Origin: Jiella mangrovi
GTDB taxonomy: Bacteria > Pseudomonadota > Alphaproteobacteria > Rhizobiales > Rhizobiaceae
DNA length: 64,000 nucleotides
Reading direction: 5' to 3'
Assembly (NCBI RefSeq): GCF_017815135.1
Contig: NZ_JAGJCF010000001.1
Coordinates: forward strand, 372,001-436,000
Under the pieces are notes generated by a model, which did no database searches, had not been told where the DNA came from, and saw only the letters and a program-made list of their open reading frames with translations. Numbering within the stretch: the stretch's first letter is position 1; each line of letters begins with the position of its first letter. This document shows positions 46,614 through 55,366 of the stretch, one piece after another. The position numbers and the translations under genes are program-made.

Positions 46614-47453
46614 GTGGAATGGCTCGAAGCCCACCCCTTGCCGATCGGCGACTATGCCGAGGCCTTCGTCGACTGGCTGACGGCGAACTTCACGCCCGTC
46701 TTCGATGGCCTGACCGCCTTCCTGCAGACGATCATCGATGCAATTCTCTTCGTTCTGACGTGGCCGCATCCCTTTGTCGTCGTCGCCGCCTTCTGCCTGA
46801 TCGCATGGCTTGCCCGCCGCTCGATCCTGCCGGTGATCTTCACGCTCTTCGGCCTGCTTCTGATCATCAATCTCGGCTTCTGGCGGGAAACCACCCAGAC
46901 GCTCGCCCTCGTCATCGCGGCGACCGTGACCTGCATGGTCATCGGCGTTCCGCTCGGGATCGCCGCCGCCCGGCGCGAATGGGTCTATACAATCCTGCGG
47001 CCGATCCTCGATCTCATGCAGACCATCCCGACCTTCGTCTATCTCATCCCGGCGCTGATCCTGTTCGGGCTCGGCATGGTTCCCGGCCTCGTCGCGACGG
47101 TCATCTTCTCGCTCCCCGCCTCGATCCGGCTGACGCGGCTCGGCATCGCCTCGACGCCCACGCAGCTGATCGAGGCCGGCGACGCCTTCGGCGCGACACC
47201 CATGCAGCGGCTCTTCAAGGTCGAGATCCCCTACGCCCTGCCGCAGATCATGGCAGGCCTGACCCAGACGATCATGCTGTCGCTTTCCATGGTGGTCATC
47301 GCGGCCCTCGTCGGTGCGCCGGGCCTCGGCGTGCCCGTCCTTCGCGCGCTGAACGCGATCAATGTCGGCAACGGTTTCGAGTCCGGTCTCGCCATCGTGC
47401 TTCTTGCGATCATTCTCGATCGCTTCTTCCGGATCGAGGAGAAGGGTCGATGA
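46614..47453 (+). CDS. choW: Choline ABC transporter permease ChoW
   Basis: Inner-membrane permease of 279 aa of the ProW/OpuAB type, with an N-terminal amphipathic region and six or so hydrophobic segments. The EAA loop lies around EAGDAFGATPMQRLFKVEIP, with the conserved QTIPTFVYLIPALILFG upstream. GTG 46614 is taken as start. The stop overlaps the choV start (ATGA at 47450-47453). Confidence 0.93.
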   Translation: MEWLEAHPLPIGDYAEAFVDWLTANFTPVFDGLTAFLQTIIDAILFVLTWPHPFVVVAAFCLIAWLARRSILPVIFTLFGLLLIINLGFWRETTQTLALVIAATVTCMVIGVPLGIAAARREWVYTILRPILDLMQTIPTFVYLIPALILFGLGMVPGLVATVIFSLPASIRLTRLGIASTPTQLIEAGDAFGATPMQRLFKVEIPYALPQIMAGLTQTIMLSLSMVVIAALVGAPGLGVPVLRALNAINVGNGFESGLAIVLLAIILDRFFRIEEKGR

Positions 47454-48502
47454 GCAAGAACGTCGTCTCGTTCGAAAACGTCTCGATCATCTTCGGGAAG
47501 CACCGCGACAAGGCGCTGGAACTCGCCGATGCCGGCAAGAACCGCGCCGAGATCCGCGAGGAGACCGGCGCGACGCTGGGCGTCACCAACGCCACGCTCG
47601 ACGTCAAGGAGGGCGAGATCGCCGTCCTGATGGGGCTTTCGGGCTCCGGCAAGTCGACCCTCATCCGCGCCGTCAACGGGCTCGCCCCGGTCGCCCGCGG
47701 CCGGGTGGTGATCGATACCGGGCGCAATCCCGTCGATCCCAAGGACTGCGGCTCGGCGCGGCTGCGGGAGCTGCGCCGCCACGAGGTGGCGATGGTCTTC
47801 CAGCAATTCGCCCTCCTGCCCTGGCGCACGGTGGTCGACAACGTGGCGCTCGGCCTCGAATTTGCCGGCGTATCGAAAGCGGAGCGGCGCGAGCGCGCAC
47901 TCCAGCAGCTCGAACTCGTCGGGCTTTCCGACTGGGCGCATTCACGCGTGTCGGAGCTGTCGGGCGGCATGCAGCAGCGCGTCGGCCTCGCCCGCGCCTT
48001 TGCCACCGACGCGCCGATCCTTCTGATGGACGAGCCCTTCTCGGCGCTCGATCCGCTGATCCGCACCAGGCTTCAGGACGAGCTGATCGATCTTCAGCAG
48101 AAACTGAAGAAGACCATCATCTTCGTCAGCCACGACCTCGACGAGGCCTTCAAGATCGGCAACCGCATCGCGATCATGGAAGGTGGCCGCGTCGTCCAGA
48201 TCGGCACGGCGCAGGACATCGTTCTGAGGCCAGCCGACGACTACGTCTCCGACTTCGTCGCCCACATGAACCCGCTCAATGTCCTCACCGCTGGTGATGT
48301 GATGAAGCCGGTGACCCGCGAGGACACCGCTCCGGCCAATGTCGCCGCCATGGCCGAGCCGACGACGCCGCTGAAGCGGGTGATGGAATCGGTGAGCGGA
48401 GGCAAGGGCTCGGTCATCGTCAGCCACAACGGCAAGATCCTCGGCCAGATCGGCCCGCAGGAAATCGTCGAGGCGCTGCACCGCCATCAGAGCGAGAGTT
48501 GA
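47450..48502 (+). CDS. choV: Choline ABC transporter ATP-binding protein ChoV
   Basis: ATPase of 350 aa for the choline importer. Walker A is GLSGSGKSTLIR, the signature ELSGGMQQRVGLARAF, Walker B ILLMDEPFSALDP and the switch VSHDLDEAF. The N-terminus (IIFGKHRDKALELADAGKNR) is typical of the ProV/ChoV subgroup. The C-terminal extension of about 90 residues could be a regulatory domain. It ends the choXWV operon, facing a convergent histidine kinase gene. Confidence 0.95.
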   Translation: MSKNVVSFENVSIIFGKHRDKALELADAGKNRAEIREETGATLGVTNATLDVKEGEIAVLMGLSGSGKSTLIRAVNGLAPVARGRVVIDTGRNPVDPKDCGSARLRELRRHEVAMVFQQFALLPWRTVVDNVALGLEFAGVSKAERRERALQQLELVGLSDWAHSRVSELSGGMQQRVGLARAFATDAPILLMDEPFSALDPLIRTRLQDELIDLQQKLKKTIIFVSHDLDEAFKIGNRIAIMEGGRVVQIGTAQDIVLRPADDYVSDFVAHMNPLNVLTAGDVMKPVTREDTAPANVAAMAEPTTPLKRVMESVSGGKGSVIVSHNGKILGQIGPQEIVEALHRHQSES

Positions 48503-48542
48503 CGCCGGAAGGGCGGATCTGAGAGGCCCGGGCCGGGCGACG

Positions 48543-49925
48543 TCAGCCCCGGCCCGCCGCCGGCAGGAGCAGCGAGGCCCGGACCCCGCCGAGCGGCGAT
48601 CGCCCGATGGAAAGATCGCCGCCATAGAGTTCGGCGAGCTCCCGGCTGATCGACAGGCCGAAGCCGTGGCCGGGCATCGCCTCGTCGAGCCGCGATCCGG
48701 GCTTGAGGACGGCCGCCGCCTTTTCCGGCGCGATCCCTTCGCCGTCGTCGTCGATCGACAGGCGCCAATGGCCTTCGCCATCGGCGAGGGCCGCGACGCG
48801 CACGACGCCCTTCGCCCACTTGCAGGCATTGTCGAGGAGGTTTCCCAGCATCTCATCGAGATCCTGCGGTTCGCAGGCGACCCTTGCCGCCGGGTCGATC
48901 TCGACGGTGAAGGCGAGGTCCCGGTCGGCATGAATGCGTGACAAACCGACGATGAGATCGTCGATATGGTCTTTCAGCTCCGTCGCCGTTCGGGCCGGAC
49001 CGCCGATCGCCGCCGCGCGGGCTCGGCCGAGATGATGGCGGATCCGCCGGTCCATCGACAAAGCGAGCGCACTCGCCTCGCCATCCGGGTCGCGCCCCGG
49101 CTCCGAAAGCGTCAGGAGCAGCGTTGCGAGCGGGGTCTTCAGCCCGTGCGCGAGATTGGCGACGTGGCGGCGGGCGCGCTCCAGATTGGCCGAGGTCTCG
49201 TCGATCAGGGCGTTGAGTTCGCCCGCAAGCGGAGCGATCTCGATCGGCTGACGCTCCGGCACATGCGACTGCCGGCCGGCGCGCACGGCGGCAAGCGCAT
49301 CCCGCAACCGACGCAGCGGCGCAAGCCCGATCCGCACCTGCCAGCGGATGGCGAGGACGACTCCGGCAACGAGCGCCGCCATGACCGCCACGACGGGAAG
49401 CAGCGCATCGCGGAGCGGGTCGAGGATCGCCCGCTCGGGAGCCGCAGCGGCAATGGTGACCTGAAGACCATCCAGATCCATCGTCAGACCGCGCGCGTGA
49501 AGCTGCGCGGCTCCCTTGCCTGCCGCGACGAGCGGGCGCGAAACGGGGCCGAGCGGCGCATGCGGCGGGCGCGGCGGCGCAGCGCCCGGCGCCGGCCGAA
49601 ACTCGATGGCGCCGGCAGCGGCTCGTGACGGCTCGGCGGCGACGATCCGACCACCAGCCTCGCGCACCTGCCAGAGCCAGCCGGATTTTTCGTCGCTGAA
49701 AGGCGGCGCCGCAAAGGACGCCGCCAGGCTCACCCTACCGTCGTCGTCGCGGCGAAGCGCCGAGGCGAGCGCCATCACCTGCGCGTCGAGCCGCTGGTCG
49801 ATCTGCCCACTGACGAAGCGTTGGAGGAAAAAGCCGATCGCCGCCGTCGCGATCAGGACCGCGGCGACGAGAAGTGCCGTCGCCGAAACGAGCAGACGGG
49901 CGCGAAGGGACATGTTCCGGCGCAT
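48543..49925 (-). CDS. Sensor histidine kinase, two-component system
   Basis: A 460-residue membrane kinase. Two hydrophobic segments (about residues 9-33 and 176-195) flank a periplasmic domain of about 140 residues, followed by HAMP-like helices. The H box is LAHGLKTPLATLL with the phospho-His at about H260. The N box is NLLDNACKWA and the ATP-lid region DDGEGI and GHGFGLSISRELAELYGG. The layout resembles PhoQ-type kinases. It begins one base after the regulator stop and is probably co-transcribed with it; the signal is unknown. Confidence 0.9.
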   Translation of the reverse strand: MRRNMSLRARLLVSATALLVAAVLIATAAIGFFLQRFVSGQIDQRLDAQVMALASALRRDDDGRVSLAASFAAPPFSDEKSGWLWQVREAGGRIVAAEPSRAAAGAIEFRPAPGAAPPRPPHAPLGPVSRPLVAAGKGAAQLHARGLTMDLDGLQVTIAAAAPERAILDPLRDALLPVVAVMAALVAGVVLAIRWQVRIGLAPLRRLRDALAAVRAGRQSHVPERQPIEIAPLAGELNALIDETSANLERARRHVANLAHGLKTPLATLLLTLSEPGRDPDGEASALALSMDRRIRHHLGRARAAAIGGPARTATELKDHIDDLIVGLSRIHADRDLAFTVEIDPAARVACEPQDLDEMLGNLLDNACKWAKGVVRVAALADGEGHWRLSIDDDGEGIAPEKAAAVLKPGSRLDEAMPGHGFGLSISRELAELYGGDLSIGRSPLGGVRASLLLPAAGRG

Positions 49926-49926
49926 C

Positions 49927-50595
49927 TCACGCCCCGTCCGGGGCGACGAGGCGATAGCCGAGGCCGCGCTCGGTCTCGATCAGGTGAGCCCCGATCTTGC
50001 GCCGCAGACGGCCGACGATCACCTCGAGAGAATTGGAATCGGTCTCCGCGTCGCCCTCATAGACCCGTTCGAAGAGATCCTGGCGCATCACCACACGCCC
50101 CATGCGCAAGGCGAGGCAGGACAGGACCCGCCATTCCAGCGCCGTCAGGCGGAGCGGCAGGCCGTCGATCTCGAACGAACCTGTCTGCGCGTCGAAGCTC
50201 AGCGGTCCGCAGACGATCCGGTTGTCGGCATGGCCGTTGGCGCGGCGCACCAATGCGCGGAGCCGCATGATCAGCTCTTCCTGTCGGAACGGCTTCATCA
50301 GATAGTCGTCGGCCCCGGCCTTGAAGCCCTCGACCTTTTCCGACCAGCCGTCGCGCGCCGTGAGGATCAGGACCGGCAGCACCCTGCCCGCCTTGCGCCA
50401 GCACTTCAGAACCTCGATCCCCGGCACCATGGGCAGCCCGAGATCGAGCACCGCGACATCATAGGCCTCGGTCTCGCCGAGATGCTGGCCGTCCTCGCCA
50501 TTTGACGCGACATCGACGGCGAAATGTTCCGCGCGCAATGCCTTTTGAAGCTTGTCGACCAGAGCCTGGTCGTCTTCGACGAGAAGAACCTTCAT
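49927..50595 (-). CDS. OmpR/PhoP-family response regulator
   Basis: A 222-residue regulator. The receiver domain (residues 1-115) has acidic pocket EDD (7-9), the phospho-acceptor D51 in VLDLGLP and the conserved Lys in DDYLMKPF. The C-terminal winged helix has the recognition region SNSLEVIVGRLRRKIG. The start at 50595 begins the conserved MKVLLVEDD; a longer frame start is rejected. The partner kinase follows immediately, and two envelope-protein genes lie divergently upstream and are plausible targets. Confidence 0.92.
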   Translation of the reverse strand: MKVLLVEDDQALVDKLQKALRAEHFAVDVASNGEDGQHLGETEAYDVAVLDLGLPMVPGIEVLKCWRKAGRVLPVLILTARDGWSEKVEGFKAGADDYLMKPFRQEELIMRLRALVRRANGHADNRIVCGPLSFDAQTGSFEIDGLPLRLTALEWRVLSCLALRMGRVVMRQDLFERVYEGDAETDSNSLEVIVGRLRRKIGAHLIETERGLGYRLVAPDGA

Positions 50596-50759
50596 GGCGA
50601 CACTCCGCAGAACTGACGTCGGCAACCGGTCCAACGGACCGCAAACAGGCCTCCGCGCTAAGGCCGGCGCCTGAACTCATCCTGAACGGTCTCATTCAGT
50701 ACGGGTTTCGGCCACCATGCCAAAAGTCTCCCATCACCGATCAACGGGATGAGAACAAA

Positions 50760-51287
50760 ATGTCGATCGATCCATCCGAACCACCCGGCGGGCGAGGCCC
50801 CCGCTCAAAGGACTGGCGCAGCCGCCTTCGCCACGCTTTCCGCCATCGACCCCGCGCCGGGCGCCGGACGCGGCTCGGCCTTGCCGGCGCCGGCCTCCTC
50901 GCCCTCGGCATCGTCGTCGGCGGGATCGGTACCGGGCTTTCCGGCCTCGGCAGCGAGACCGTTCTGCCGCTGAAGCCGCAGGCGATCGCCTCGCTCACCG
51001 AGACATGGTCGCCCGTCGCGATCAGCGGGAAGGTCGCCGACGTCTTCGGCAACAAGCTGCTGATCACCGATGCCAGCGGCCGCGCGCTGGTCGATGCCGG
51101 ACCCGCCCGCTGGTCCGGCGCGGCGGCGAAACCCGGCGAGACCGTCACCGTCCAGGGGCGCTTCGACGACGGCGTGCTGCATGGCGAGATGCTCGTCCAT
51201 CAGGACGGCAGCGTCACCCGCCTCGGTCCGCCCCCGCCGCCGCTCGGCCGGCTGCGCGGCGAAGTCGCACGCATCGCCGGCTTCTGA
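50760..51287 (+). CDS. Membrane-anchored hypothetical protein with OB-like periplasmic domain
   Basis: A 175-residue protein: an Arg-rich cytoplasmic N-terminus (SRLRHAFRHRPRAGRRTR), one membrane segment (LGLAGAGLLALGIVVGGIG) and a periplasmic domain. The domain's strand pattern (VAISGKVADVFGNKLLITDA then VTVQGRFDDGVLHGEMLV) looks like the small OB folds of YgiW/DUF5666-type proteins. It is divergent from the response regulator with 164 bases between them, so it may be regulated by that system. Function unknown. Confidence 0.65.
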   Translation: MSIDPSEPPGGRGPRSKDWRSRLRHAFRHRPRAGRRTRLGLAGAGLLALGIVVGGIGTGLSGLGSETVLPLKPQAIASLTETWSPVAISGKVADVFGNKLLITDASGRALVDAGPARWSGAAAKPGETVTVQGRFDDGVLHGEMLVHQDGSVTRLGPPPPPLGRLRGEVARIAGF

Positions 51288-51459
51288 AGCCCCGGCCCGA
51301 AGCGACACACACCATTGCTCGCGCCGCCACTTGCCGGCGCGGGCGCCAGCGCCCGGACGAAGGCCGAGAGGCCATTGGCAGAGCGCCGACAAGCCCGGCG
51401 ACGACGCCGAACGCCGCGTCGCCGCCCTCTCCACCAACCCAAGGAAAGGTCCTGATCCG

Positions 51460-51972
51460 ATGAAACGCCTTGCCCTGCTGCTTGCAGGCAGCTGCCTGCT
51501 CGTGACCGCCCCGAGCCTCGCCCAGCCGAGCTTTGCCCAGGCTGCGCCGCCCGCTCCTGCGGCGGCCGATCCCGGCCCCGATGCTGCGAACCCGCCACCG
51601 CCTCCCGGCGCCCCGGTTCCCCCGCCCCCGGGGCCCCGCGGACCCGACGGCGCCGCAACGCCGCCTCCGCCGCCGCCTCCAGGCGGCCCGCGCGGCCATC
51701 GCCCGCCGCCCCCGCCGCCGCCATCCAAGGGCGCCCATTTCATCATGGACGGCGCCGGGATCCATCTCGACGTCAAATGCGCCGACGACGAGCCGATGAT
51801 GCCCTGCGCCGACATCGCCGGCCGCTTCCTGAAGGAGCTGCAGGCGGCACCGCGCGGGCCTTCAGCTGGACCCGACGGCGGTCCGGCGGCTGCCCCGCGG
51901 CCGGCGCCGACCGGCGGGCCAGCCGAAGCCCCCGCGGCTCCGCCCCCGCCGCCGGCTCCGGCGGCCCAGTAA
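51460..51972 (+). CDS. Secreted Pro/Gly-rich protein, hypothetical
   Basis: A 170-residue protein with a signal peptide (MKRLALLLAGSCLLVTAPSLA). Two proline-rich low-complexity stretches (about residues 30-88 and 130-170) flank a short conserved-looking core (HFIMDGAGIHLDVKCADDEP, then CADIAGRFLKEL) with two Cys. The upstream open frame is rejected because it has no signal or conservation. It lies 172 bases after the OB-like gene and may share its regulation by the divergent two-component system. Confidence 0.6.
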   Translation: MKRLALLLAGSCLLVTAPSLAQPSFAQAAPPAPAAADPGPDAANPPPPPGAPVPPPPGPRGPDGAATPPPPPPPGGPRGHRPPPPPPPSKGAHFIMDGAGIHLDVKCADDEPMMPCADIAGRFLKELQAAPRGPSAGPDGGPAAAPRPAPTGGPAEAPAAPPPPPAPAAQ

Positions 51973-52243
51973 TTTCGCGAAAGACCAGCGGCCGACCCTA
52001 CGCGGCCATCGGGGAGCGGGCAGCCATGTCCGCTCCCTTTGGCGTTCGGCAAAGCATCCGGGGGCAAAGAGGCGCCGCCTGCGACAATGCCGGATCGACG
52101 GGTCCCGGCATCGCGGCGGAAATGATTTTCGATTCCGGGACAAATGCTGTAAATGCCGGCCAAACCACCTTCGACGATGGCCGATGCCGCGACGTGACGT
52201 TCCGCGATCGACGATCGGCGCGACAATCTCGGAAAGCATGCCC

Positions 52244-53869
52244 ATGAGCACTCTCGCCAGCGACGCCGCGCCGGCCCGACCGGTCGGGCGGCGCCCCTAC
52301 GAGACCCGCCGCACCTTCGCGATCATTTCCCACCCCGACGCCGGCAAGACGACGCTGACCGAAAAGCTCCTGCTCTCTGGCGGCGCCATCGAGATGGCCG
52401 GCGCGGTGCGCTCCAAGGGCAATGGCCGGCGGGCGAAATCCGACTGGATGGACATCGAGAAGAACCGCGGCATCTCGGTGACCTCCTCGGTGATGACCTT
52501 CGAGAAGGAGGGCATCAACTTCAACCTCCTCGATACCCCCGGCCACTCGGACTTTTCCGAGGATACCTACCGGACGCTGACCGCCGTCGACAGTGCCATC
52601 ATGGTCATCGACGCGGCCAAGGGCATCGAGGCGCAGACCAAGAAGCTGTTCGAGATCTGCCGCCTGCGGGACATCCCGATCATCACCTTCGTCAACAAGG
52701 TCGACCGCGAGGGGCGCGACCCGTTTGAACTCCTGGACGAGATCGAGGCCGAGCTGGCGCTCTCCGTCGCCCCCATGGTCTGGCCGGTCGGCCAGGGCGG
52801 CCTGTTCAAGGGCTGCTACGACCTGACGAAGAACGACTTCCTCTTCGCCGGCAGCGACAGGACCCAGCATTATGCCGGCGGGCTCGACGATCCGGCGCTG
52901 AAAGCCGCACTTGGCGAGAGCGCCTATGCGGGCTTTCGCGACGCCGCCGAGCTCGCGGCCGAAGGCTATGCCGATTTCGACCCCGAAGCCTATCGCCAGG
53001 GCCATCTGACGCCGGTCGTCTTCGGCTCGGCGCTGCAGAATTTCGCCGTCGACCGGCTGATGGATTTCATCGCCGAACATGCCCCCGAGCCGCGGCCGCA
53101 GCCGTCCGACAAGGGGCCGGTCGATCCGTCCGAGGACAAGGTGTCGGGCTTCGTCTTCAAGGTCCAGGCCAATATGGACCCCAAACACCGCGACCGCGTC
53201 GCCTTCGTGCGCTTCTGCTCGGGCCATTTCAAACGCGGCATGAAGCTCGACCACGTGCGCTCGGGCAAGGCTCTCGCCGTCTCCAACCCGATCTATTTCG
53301 TCGCGCAGGAGCGGGCGCTGACCGAGGAAGCCTATGCCGGCGACGTCATCGGCATTCCGAACCACGGCACGCTGCAGGTGGGCGACACGCTGACCGAGGG
53401 CGAAAACTTCCGCTTCACCGGCCTGCCGGCCTTTGCGCCTGAGGTGCTGCGCCGGGTGCGGCTCGAAGATTCCATGAAGCTGAAGCAGATGCGCCGGGGG
53501 CTAGAAGACCTCGCCCAGGAAGGCCTCGTCCAAGTGTTCCGGCCGACCATCGGCTCGGACTGGATCGTCGGCGTCGTCGGCCCGCTGCAGCTCGACGTCC
53601 TCGCCTCGCGCATCGCCGGCGAATACAAGGCCGACGTCACCTTCGAGCCGGTGCAATACAATGTCGCCCGCTGGATCCGCTCCGACAGCGAACAGAAGCT
53701 CAAGGACTTCATCCGCGAGAACACCATGAACGTGGTGCGCGACCGCGACGGCTGGCCGGTCTATCTTTGCAAGGACGACTGGGACCTGCGCTACATCACG
53801 GGCAAGCACAAGGACATCGCCTTCGACGCAACGCGCGAGATCGTCCAGGGGGGCGACGGGGGGAAGTAG
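52244..53869 (+). CDS. prfC: Peptide chain release factor 3
   Basis: GTPase of 541 aa that removes RF1/RF2 from the ribosome after termination. G1 is SHPDAGKTTLTEKLLL, G2/switch I contains RGISVTSSVM, G3 is DTPGHSDFSEDTYRTL and G4 FVNKVDREG. Domain II and III landmarks (VGDTLTEGENFRFTGLPAFAP; GPLQLDVLASRI) follow. The ATG at 52244 is chosen because GGAAAG is suitably spaced; an ATG two codons upstream is nearly as good. The gene is followed by the repeat array. Confidence 0.95.
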   Translation: MSTLASDAAPARPVGRRPYETRRTFAIISHPDAGKTTLTEKLLLSGGAIEMAGAVRSKGNGRRAKSDWMDIEKNRGISVTSSVMTFEKEGINFNLLDTPGHSDFSEDTYRTLTAVDSAIMVIDAAKGIEAQTKKLFEICRLRDIPIITFVNKVDREGRDPFELLDEIEAELALSVAPMVWPVGQGGLFKGCYDLTKNDFLFAGSDRTQHYAGGLDDPALKAALGESAYAGFRDAAELAAEGYADFDPEAYRQGHLTPVVFGSALQNFAVDRLMDFIAEHAPEPRPQPSDKGPVDPSEDKVSGFVFKVQANMDPKHRDRVAFVRFCSGHFKRGMKLDHVRSGKALAVSNPIYFVAQERALTEEAYAGDVIGIPNHGTLQVGDTLTEGENFRFTGLPAFAPEVLRRVRLEDSMKLKQMRRGLEDLAQEGLVQVFRPTIGSDWIVGVVGPLQLDVLASRIAGEYKADVTFEPVQYNVARWIRSDSEQKLKDFIRENTMNVVRDRDGWPVYLCKDDWDLRYITGKHKDIAFDATREIVQGGDGGK

Positions 53870-53901
53870 GCGGGGCAGTTTCGGCCTTTCGGCGCGAAGC
53901 A

Positions 53902-53966
53902 CCGGACTGCTCCTGACCGGGCGAGGCATGGATCCCCGACCCTGCGGGCCGAGGATGACGAAGCGG
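53902..53966. repeat. Dispersed repeat, A-half (solo copy) between prfC and the GIY-YIG gene
   Basis: A 65-base element from CCGGACTGCTCCTGACCGGG to GAGGATGACGAAGCGG. The same element closes each of the three palindromic units at 54451-55188, with only a few differences. This copy lacks the opposite arm in front of it and lies 33 bases after the prfC stop. Confidence 0.75.
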
Positions 53967-54075
53967 ATGGGGGAGCGCCCCATCCTGCGCCGTCAGGGCA
54001 TAGTGAAGGCAGAATGCTGGCAGCGTTCCGCTCGCATGCATTGCCACAGAAGACCCTTGGCGGCATCTTCGACGC

Positions 54076-54363
54076 ATGACCGGATATGTCTACGTCATGG
54101 CAAGCCAGAGAAACGGAACTCTTTACATCGGCGTGACGTCCGACCTCTCCCGCCGCGTGCACGAGCACAAGACGGAGGCCACGAAAGGCTTTACGAGCCG
54201 CTACGGCTGCAAGCGCCTCGTCTGGTACGAGGAGCATTTCGACATCCGCGACGCCATTGCCCGCGAGAAGGCGCTGAAGAAGTGGTCTCGGGCGCGGAAG
54301 ATGGTCTTGATCGAAGCGATGAACCCGGGATGGGAGGAGCTTTATCGGGGGATGGGATGGTGA
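54076..54363 (+). CDS. GIY-YIG nuclease family protein inside a repeat array
   Basis: A 95-residue single-domain GIY-YIG endonuclease of the UPF0213/YhbQ type. The motif reads YVYVMASQRNGTLYIGVTSD, followed by the catalytic Arg (LSRRVHEH) and the metal-binding Glu region (AREKALKKWSRARK). There is no added DNA-binding domain. The gene is flanked on the left by a solo repeat half (53902-53966) and on the right by three palindromic units beginning 88 bases after its stop. The biological role of such small nucleases is unknown. The array context suggests a link with the repeats. Confidence 0.88.
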   Translation: MTGYVYVMASQRNGTLYIGVTSDLSRRVHEHKTEATKGFTSRYGCKRLVWYEEHFDIRDAIAREKALKKWSRARKMVLIEAMNPGWEELYRGMGW

Positions 54364-54450
54364 GCGGTGCGGCTTCGGTTTTCTGCGATGCGGTCGTTGA
54401 TCGGCATCGAACACCCGCGCCGACGCGTGAAAGCGAGGGCGCCCGCCTCC

Positions 54451-54607
54451 CCGCTTCGTCATCCTCGTGCGCCAGCACGGGGATCCATGCCTCAAGCGCT
54501 TCCGTTGCCGCTCCGTTTGCGGGACCGGGTGTCATTCCGGCACCGGACTGCTCCTGACCGGGCGAGGCATGGATCCCCGACCCTTTCGGGCCGAGGATGA
54601 CGAAGCG
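54451..54607. repeat. Palindromic repeat unit 1
   Basis: Left arm CCGCTTCGTCATCCTCG ... GGGGATCCATGCCTC (54451-54493) and right element 54543-54607 (the A-half) are inverted to one another: both contain CTTCGTCATCCTCG and GGATCCATGCC or their complements. About 157 bases. The unit could fold into a long hairpin with GGATCC in each arm. Confidence 0.72.
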
Positions 54608-54749
54608 CAGGGAGCAGCGTCTCATCCTGAACCGTCTGAGGACGGTAAACGGAGAATACTGGCGAAGTCCCAGGGAAATCGGCTGGTGAGTAGTGCCTCT
54701 GCTCCACCGACACAACAACGGACGCCACCAGTCGGAGCGCCGCCCTTCT

Positions 54750-54905
54750 CGCTTCGTCATCCTCGTGCGCGAGCACGGGGATCCATGCCTCAAACGCTAC
54801 CGGTGCCGCTCCGTTTGCGGGACCGGACGTCATTCCGGCACCGGACTACTCTTGACCGGGCGAGGCATGGATCCCCGACCCTGCGGGCCGAGGATGACGA
54901 AGCGG
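54750..54905. repeat. Palindromic repeat unit 2
   Basis: Same structure as unit 1: left arm 54750-54791, right element 54841-54905, the latter with two base changes against the solo copy. The right elements of units 1 and 2 are 298 bases apart. Confidence 0.72.
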
Positions 54906-55032
54906 AGGAGGGAGTGTTTCGTTCTGTACCGCCACGGCACAGTGATGGCCGAAGGCTCGCGACGTGACGGGAGAGTGGGCGTCCGCTTCACCGAAACGAC
55001 AACAGACGCCACCAGACGTAGCGCCCACCTCG

Positions 55033-55188
55033 CCGCTTCGTCATCCTCGTGCTTAAGCACGGGGATCCATGCCTCTGCGTTTCCGTTGCCGTTCCGCTTG
55101 CGGGGGTCAGCGTCACCCCGGCTCCGGACTGCTCCTGATCGGGCGAGGCATGGATCCCCGACCCTACGGGCCGAGGATGACGAAGCGG
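55033..55188. repeat. Palindromic repeat unit 3
   Basis: Left arm 55033-55075, right element 55124-55188. The right element lies 283 bases after that of unit 2. The sequence between units is also alike (ACAACGGACGCCACCAG near 54716 against ACAACAGACGCCACCAG near 55001), so 54451-55188 is a diverged tandem array with a period near 290 bases rather than three independent insertions. Confidence 0.72.
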
Positions 55189-55366
55189 AGGGGGGAGCGT
55201 TTCGTACTGTACCGTGTGGCGCCAATTTGAGCGAAATGGCGCTTTGCGCCCATCGCGGTCGTTCCAAACCTTTTGCGACCGAACCCGATTGCGGACATTC
55301 GCGTCCTTGCCCTATCTATTCAATACGCGGCATAAAGGGCATTATGCGTTCTTATTGGTGTCTTTC

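Noticed and set aside
54451-55188. Possible CRISPR array
   Set aside because: Repeat arms are long and inverted, the period is near 290 bases, the spacers are homologous to each other, and no cas genes are present.
55214-55366. N-terminal extension of the low-GC protein from an ATG at 55214
   Set aside because: The first 50 residues overlap DNA next to the repeat array, are basic and irregular, and have no protein-like pattern.
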